From: Peromyscus leucopus
Lineage: Eukaryota > Chordata > Mammalia > Rodentia > Cricetidae
DNA length: 64,000 nucleotides
Direction: 5' to 3'
Assembly (NCBI RefSeq): GCF_004664715.2
Contig: NC_051063.1
Location: forward strand, 74,902,018 to 74,966,017
Shown here: one piece after another, positions 52,428 through 60,300 of the stretch
Position numbering within the stretch: position 1 is the stretch's first letter
Layout of the letters: every line of letters begins with the position of its first letter
The notes under the pieces: model-generated
Told to the model about the DNA's origin: nothing
Databases searched by the model: none
The model's input: only the letters and a program-made list of their open reading frames with translations
Position numbers and translations under genes: made by a program

Positions 52428-55400
52428 TCACACAATACCTCTACAAGACAAATCAGAGACAGTGTTAACACAAGAAACTCAGTCTAATCCTTGTCACCTT
52501 TCAGGTTCCAGAATCCATCCTCTAAGGTCTCACTGGCTTCCTTCTTTCACACCATTGTCCCCCACTGACTATTATGAGCCAGCCCCTGTCTGTGTTCCTA
52601 CAGCACCGAATGCCAGCAAGCCAGGGAGTGAGTGTGTGTGTACACGTACATACACAGACAGGCCTGAACACAGTGTCCTGACGTTATTTTTATAGCCAAG
52701 TTTCCCTCTTAACTTCTCTTTCTCTTTTAACATAGACACACTCACACACACTGCCTCTCTCGGTACATTCCAATAGATAAAAATCAGAATTTCCAATCAT
52801 TGAAATCCAGGGGAAATACTATAGACCACAGTCAATTCCTTTGCTTCTTTCAAGCCTCTGATCCTTACTAAAATAAACGCTGTTCTGGCCACTGACCTCA
52901 TGTAACTTGACAGCTCTTAGTCCCCATTCCCCCCCACCCATCTCCTTCACCTGATTTTATCTTCTTTATACCATTCATCGCCTTTTAAAGACTTATTATT
53001 ATTTTGCATGCACGGGCACACATGCCACATGCATGCAGTTATTGAATTCTATGAAACTGGATTTACAGAGGTTGTAAGCCATCCAACATGGGTGCCAGGA
53101 ACCAAGCTGGAGTCCTCTGCAGAATGGAACATCCTCTCAACTGCCGGGTCACTCCTCCAGCTCCCAGGCAACCTCTCTTAGCATACTAGAACTTATGACT
53201 CACTCCTTTAATAGTTTACAGCCTTTCTCTTACTAGAACACGAACTCCATAAAGTCAGGAAACTCCATCTTGGTTCCCAGAACAGTAATACTAGGTAAAG
53301 ACTGAATAAAGAGTACTTTTTAAATAATAAAACTATACAAATACCTAAAACAAGTCTTATTTTTAGATAATTTGATCCACAAAATGTTGGCAAAAAAAAA
53401 AAAAACCCACTTCTACAAGAAAAATTCTCTTGAGTTTGTCTTTTACACAAAATAGCATTAATTGGAATGTTTTTAAAAGCAAAAACTCAGCCGGGCGGTG
53501 GTGGCGCACGCCTTTAATCCCAGCACTTGGGAGGCAGAGGCAGGCGGATCTCTGTGAGTTCGAGGCCAGCCTGGTCTCCAAAGTGAGTTCCAGGAAAGGC
53601 GCAAAGCTACACAGAGAAACCCTGTCTCGAAAAAACCAAAAAAAAAAAAAAAAAAAAAAAAAAAAAGCAAAAACTCTGGCTACAGATTAAATGAAATTCC
53701 TGATTCAAGTTCTTTAAACAAAGTCTAAAGTCTGATCTAGTATCACAGTAACTCTCTGTCCCAAGATAATCCAATACGGAAGCATGAATTCAACATGTGT
53801 ATCGAGGGGACACTAGCCCCCTGGAGCATGTGGCTCTGGCAGGCCTTGCCCTTCTCCCCCATTCCCCCTGCCTTTCTAAAAAACATTAGATTACATTCCT
53901 AAAGCTAGCCACCGAGGTCTATTTCCTGATTCGGCTACTTCTTCCTCCCAAGGCTGACTACCAAAGTCCAGCAATCAGAAGTCCCCCTTTGGCTCACCAA
54001 ATTAACATGCCCAGTTAAAATTAAACACCTCATCCTAACACGGATTTCCCCCTTTACCTTTATAAACCGCTATTTGCCTACAGGTCACGTCTGTCTCCCT
54101 CTATCCAAAGGCAGTCCTCTGTCCCTGTGGGACAAATAACCTCCCCCCCTTTCCCTTGTCCCTTTCTCTCTCATCCCCTGTCTCCTTTACCACCACACCC
54201 CAACCCATTCTCACAGACCTCCCTTCTCCTCCTCTTAAAAATGACACCTGAAGCCGGGCGGTGGTGGCGCACGCCTTTAATCCCAGCACTCAGGAGGCAG
54301 AGCCAGGCGGATCTCTGTGAGTTCGAGGCCAGCCTGGGCTACCAAGTGAGTTCCAGGAAAGGCGCAAAGCTACATAGAGAAACCCTGTCTCGAAAAACCA
54401 AAAAAAAAATGACACCTGAAAAGTCATTGGCTGCTGTTTTCTGCCAGAGTCAGAAAGCAGCCACTTTAACTTTTCCTCCCCACTTAGTAAAGGATCTGTC
54501 TGTGAAAACAGGTGTTTGGGTGTGGTCTGTGCCTGACCTGGGGTCCAGGAGGAAGCCCCTACTGTGCGGGAGTTCCCCTTCAGGTATGGCTTGCCTGCAT
54601 ATATTTCTAACAATAAACGTTCCTGCAAATAGTGTGGGTTACAATTCAGCATGTACATTAGGAACTGCTGTCTGAAGATGTGTTTCTCCATAGTGCTCAC
54701 TTTAAAGTTAGTGAGGACATATCATGCGTGAATTTTGTGTATATAACACTAACTTTATTTTTAGTACTTCCTATAACTAATTTTCTACAAGTAATTATTA
54801 CTTACAAGTTAAATGTGAGGGGTCAAAAGGGTCAAAAGAGAAAGAAAGGATGTTGTCTGCATAGCTCTTCTTCCACAGTTTGGTACCAGTGTCTGCATTC
54901 CAGAGCACAATGTAATTTGGTGGGTGGATGGCAAGCAGTAAGTCTCGGGAGGCATCTTGATTCCACAGCCACTGCACATCTGTGAAGACCAGAAGGATGA
55001 GAGCAGAAGCACAACATGTCTGGCCACCTTGTCCTTGACACTTTCCCAGTGTATAACCCTTAGAATCCAATACCCAAATGTAACCGTCTCCCAAATGTAA
55101 CATATATGCATTGTCAGGCTAATTTTATATAAAAATGAATTGTTTGGATCACGTCTCAATTAACCTGAGATATTACTTTTAAGAAAATGTGCAATAATCA
55201 TTACTTGAAACTATACACTCAGGATCTGAGATATTCGTAGGATGGTCAAGATGTCACACTTCACAAATGCTTTTGTGGAATTACTTGATAACAGTGAAGC
55301 TTTCTATGAGTCTCCAAAACAATAAATACCTTAGAACAAGAATGGTGCTTAGTACTTAGTACATAGTGAGTACACAATAAACATTTTAAAAATCATTACT

Positions 55401-57223
55401 TAAAAATTACTACATACCCAAAAGATGCCCTATCCTACCACAAGAATACTTGCTCCACTATGTTCACAGCGGCTTTAGTCATAATAGTCAGAGATCAGAA
55501 ACAACCTAGATGTTCCTCAACTGAGGAATGGGTAAAGAAAATGTGGCATATTTATACACTTGAATATTACTCAGCTGTTAGAAAAAAATGACATCATGAA
55601 ATATGCAGGCAAATGGATAAAACTAGAAAAAATCATTCTGAGAAAGGCAACCCAGACCCAGAAAGACAAAATGACATGTACTCATTCATAAGTAGATATT
55701 TGCTGTTAAGTAAAAGAAAATCTCACCAAAATCCACAGGCCAAGAGACGTTAGATAAAAAGAAGAGGTCTGGGGGGATTGATGGGTCTCCCCAGGAGAGG
55801 GAAACGATTTTGTAGGTGGACTGGGGATGGTTGGGGATGGGAACAGGAGGAGGGATCAGGTGAGGGAGAGATTACAGGGAGAGACAACTGGAATGGGGGG
55901 CATTTAAGGGGTGATATGGAAACCTAGTGCAGTGGAAACTTCCTGGGACCTGAAAGGGTGACCTGACAGAAGACTCCTAGTAATGGGAGATACAGAGCCT
56001 GACTTGGCTGTCTTCTGTAATCAGGCTAGGTTCCCACTGGTGGGACTGTGACATGAACCCAGTCACAAAAACCTATGCCCCACAACCTGTCCTGCCTGCA
56101 AGATGTGCCGGGGCAACAGTGGCTCAGAGTATGCGGGATTGATCTAACTTGAGGCCCAAGTCACAAGGGGAGCCCATGCCTGACACTGCTTGGATGGCCA
56201 AAATCTGGAAGCTGGATGGCTCAGAGACCTAGGGTAGAAACAAACACAACTAACAAAACAAAACAAAACAAAAACAACAACAACAAAAAAGTCAATGAAA
56301 TGATTCAATGGTATTCTGCTATACTCACAGATTGGTACCTAGCCCAATCCTCATCAGAGTCATCAGAGAGGCTTCCTCCAGCAGCTGATGGGAACAGATA
56401 CAGAAACCCACAGCCAAACAAACACTAGGCAGAGCTCAGGGAACCCCGAAGAAGATGGGGGAGGAAGGATTGTAGGAGCCTGCGGAGTCAGGACACCAGA
56501 GCACAGCCCACAGAATCAACTAAGCAGGAACCGTAGGGGCCTGTTGAGACTAAAGTGGCAATCGGGGAGCCTGTAGGGGTCTGACCTAGGCCCTGTGCAT
56601 ACAAGCTGCAGCTGTTAACATGGGGCTTTTGTGGGACCTAAAACTGGAAGTAGGGGTATCTCTGACACTTTTGCCTGCTCATGGGATCCTTTTTCTCCTA
56701 CACCGGGTTGTCTCATCTAGTCTTGATCTGAGGGTTTGTGTCTAGTCTTTACTGTAACGTGTTGTGCCATGTTTGGTTGATATCCGAGGGAGGGGAGGGT
56801 GGGAGGAGGGGAGGCTGCAGACAGGATGTATTGTATGAAGGAAGAATAAAGAAAAAGACAGGAAAAAAAACTATGCAGAGCTGGGGAGATGGCTCAGGAG
56901 CTGAAGTGCTTGCCCTGCGTGCCCACGAACCTGAGTTCAGATCACCAGAGTCCACGTAAAAAGCTGGGCACAGCTGCACATACCCTGAATAGCAGCATGG
57001 GGATGGCTAGATGATGAGACAAGATGACTCCTGGAAGCTCGCTGGCCAGCTAGCCTGGCTTGTGTGATAAAGTTCGGGGCCAACCCAAGACTCTGTCTCA
57101 AACGAAAGGGAGAGGGCACCTGACGACTGACACCTGGGACTGTCCTCTGTCCTCCACTGCAGACATACAACTGCACATACACATGCCCCCAGATCCACCT
57201 ACTTACATCCCCTCATATCCCTC

Positions 57224-57261
<38 letters not shown>

Positions 57262-57267
57262 CAGCCA

Positions 57268-57310
<43 letters not shown>

Positions 57311-60300
57311 TTCAGCCAAGAGGAAACATTCTCAAAGACTTGTCTAAAGAACACTGTAATAGCTTTAGAAGAACAACATTAAAAGAAAAAACCCAGCAAC
57401 TCTGTTATGAGCATGAGAATCAAAGTCTGCTCATCTCTGTTGCTTTATTGTCAGTACTGACAGCTTTTCACTGCAGTCATTCAGACAAGTGTACGTGACA
57501 GTTTGTACTTCGGTATCTCAAGGGTCTCATCAACACAGCTGAGGCCGACACTGAAACTAGTATGTTTTACTACACGCTAGGAATCAGTTAAAATTTAAGG
57601 AACGAGTGCCCAGAAGTGTACTGATAGGGGAAAGAATTAAATTCCTGTCAGTAAACAGGCTAAACACCCCCAAGAGTTAGCCTGGAAATAACAAACTCAA
57701 ACAAACGGAGAGAGCTGAAGACAAGAGCTTTCCGAGTGTGAGCGCATTAACAATCTCTGCGGAGCTGGTCTCCTCACCTTGGATGGGCTTGGCATGCTCT
57801 TGGATCTCACACTGAGCGACGCCTGCCGCCACATCCCACACGATGATCTTGCCATTGATATCAGCGGAAGCCAGGCGCAGGCAGTACGGTGAGCCGATGT
57901 TGTGGTGGTAGTTCTCCCGGGCCCACTTCACCTAGTTTTAAGGAGAAGCTGGATCAAGCACACTTGCACCAGATGACATCAGACATCACTCTCACAGAAC
58001 ACTAACCAGTCAGACGATAAAAACAGCTTGGTGTGACTAAGTAGGAAACTAGTATTAACTTTGAAATTAAGACATTTTTGTATTTCTTTTTAAATGGTGT
58101 ATTTAATTTTGTTAAAAAAAAAATCACAATGCCTTTGAAGTGTGAAAAATGATGCATAGCCTAAATATTTTGTTAACATCAGGTATGAAAACAAAACAAA
58201 ATTTCTCAAATGCCTTGGTAAAATTCCAAGCCATCTTGGGACTTAGTTTTCCTAAAGTATAATTTTGGCAAAACGTCTAAAATCATGAATAGCTAAGAAA
58301 AATGTTTTTTTCTATACTCTATTATCCTAATTAGAAAAAAAAAAAAAAAAAAAAAACAACTTAAGAGATACAAAAACTTTTGGAGTCCTGCCTGTAATCC
58401 CAGAGCTAGGGACCAAGAGGCCGGGGATCTCTCTCTGGGGCAAGCCGGCTAGCTAGACTTTCAAATTGATGACCTTTGGATTCATCAGACCAGCAAAAGC
58501 TGAGGGAATGAACCAAAATATTCACTTAAAGAATTTACAATAATTTCTTCAGGCAAAAGCAATAGACTATCAAACCGAACCTTGAATCTACACATAAATA
58601 AAACCCCAGAAAAGACAAAAGGGAAAAGCAAAGAGAAAGGGGCGGCAATACTTCTATTCCTCAAAAACTCAAACCGAAAACCTCTCTCCAGTACCTAGTA
58701 CTTAGTGATGAAAGACTGTGTGCCTTCCCATAAGCTCAGGAAGAGACTAAAGTACTACTTAGCATCCTGATTCACTGAAGTTAGAGGTCCTGGCCAATGC
58801 AACATGGAAAGAAAAAAAATTAAGCTAGTACAGGCTATCAAATTAAACTGTTATCCTTAGCAGATGACATGATTATATCTACATATAAAAATATAGCCCC
58901 AAATTACTAGTTCTAAGGTGAGTTAAGCAAGATCATAGGACATAAGTGAATATACAAAAATCAATTGGTATTTTTTCCTCAACTTCATAACATATACAAA
59001 AATTAACTTAAAATTGTATAAAGGGCTAAAAATAAAATTGTAAATTGTCTTGATGTTGGAGAGAGTCATGGTTTCTTGACTATAGCACAAGTAAAAGAAA
59101 GAATAAATTATATAGAAATTAAAACCATTTCTTCCTGAAAAGGCACCATCAAAAGAAGTGAAAAGCAGATCAAATAATGAGAGAAAATATCAGCAGATCA
59201 TGTGCCTGTAAGGGACTCATACTTAAAATATATCCCTAAAGCTCACAATTTAATAATAAAAAGACAACACACTCCAAAATGGGCAAAGAATCTGAGTATA
59301 TATTTTCACAAAGACACACAAATAGCCAACAAATCTATGAAAAGGTGCTCATGATTATCCACCAGGAAAACACTAATCAAAACCACAGTGAGACTCACTC
59401 ACACACACAAGGATGATTGATGTTTATATTCTCAGCACACAGAAGTCAGTGTTCAAAACTAATGGATGAGTGAGTGATATGGCAATTGACAGAACTGGTA
59501 TTTTCACTCACCTCTTCAAAATGCCCTAGCACTGGTACTTAATGCATTCTGGATTAAGTCATGCCTACGTAAATGCTGGACAGACCCTAAATAACTGTAC
59601 TTAAAGGCTGTTTGACATTTATACCTACAACTTAATGAGAACCTAATGATGTATTAAACCTGAGACAGACTGTTATGGGATTGATGTGTGATTTAACTTA
59701 CCTTAACAATATCAGCTTTATGTTTTTCTAGAACTTGCAGAGTTTGGGCAGTATTGGAATCGATGACTACCACAAGTGAATGACATCCATAAGCAATTAA
59801 ACCTTGCCAGCCCCTGGCAAAACAGCAGAGTTAAAATGTAAATGTAAAACAAAACAACTCAACTTTCCTCTTGTCTATCAGAAATGAATCTAGTTCATAT
59901 GTACCATCATTAATAATAATTTATCGACTGATTTTCACTTAAATTAGCGGTTCTAAAAGATATGTACACAGAGTTTTGATGTGTAAGCCAATCTGTGCTA
60001 TTTTTGTATGCACATGCTTTGTTTTATTCAGCTTCCAATAATGTTTATTTTTATAACAAACAGCATCCACAATGCGCCTAGAGTAAGTCACTAGTCTTAG
60101 TCCTTCCAACCAGATAAAACATTAATTCAGCTTCCAATAATGTTTATTTTTATAACAACATAGAATCCACAATGTGCCTAGGATAAGTGACTAGCCTTAG
60201 TCCTTCCAACCAGATAAAAAACAAGAAGTTTCAGCCTCGGTAGTAACATTCCCAGCACCACAACTATGAAATTTTGCTTCTCAGAACTTCGGTGTGGAGA

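Noticed and set aside
54127..54675. 182-codon plus-strand open frame, the longest in the window
   Set aside because: It runs through an LTR-like stretch and a B1 SINE (the segment [14 protein letters not shown] is the standard B1 translation).
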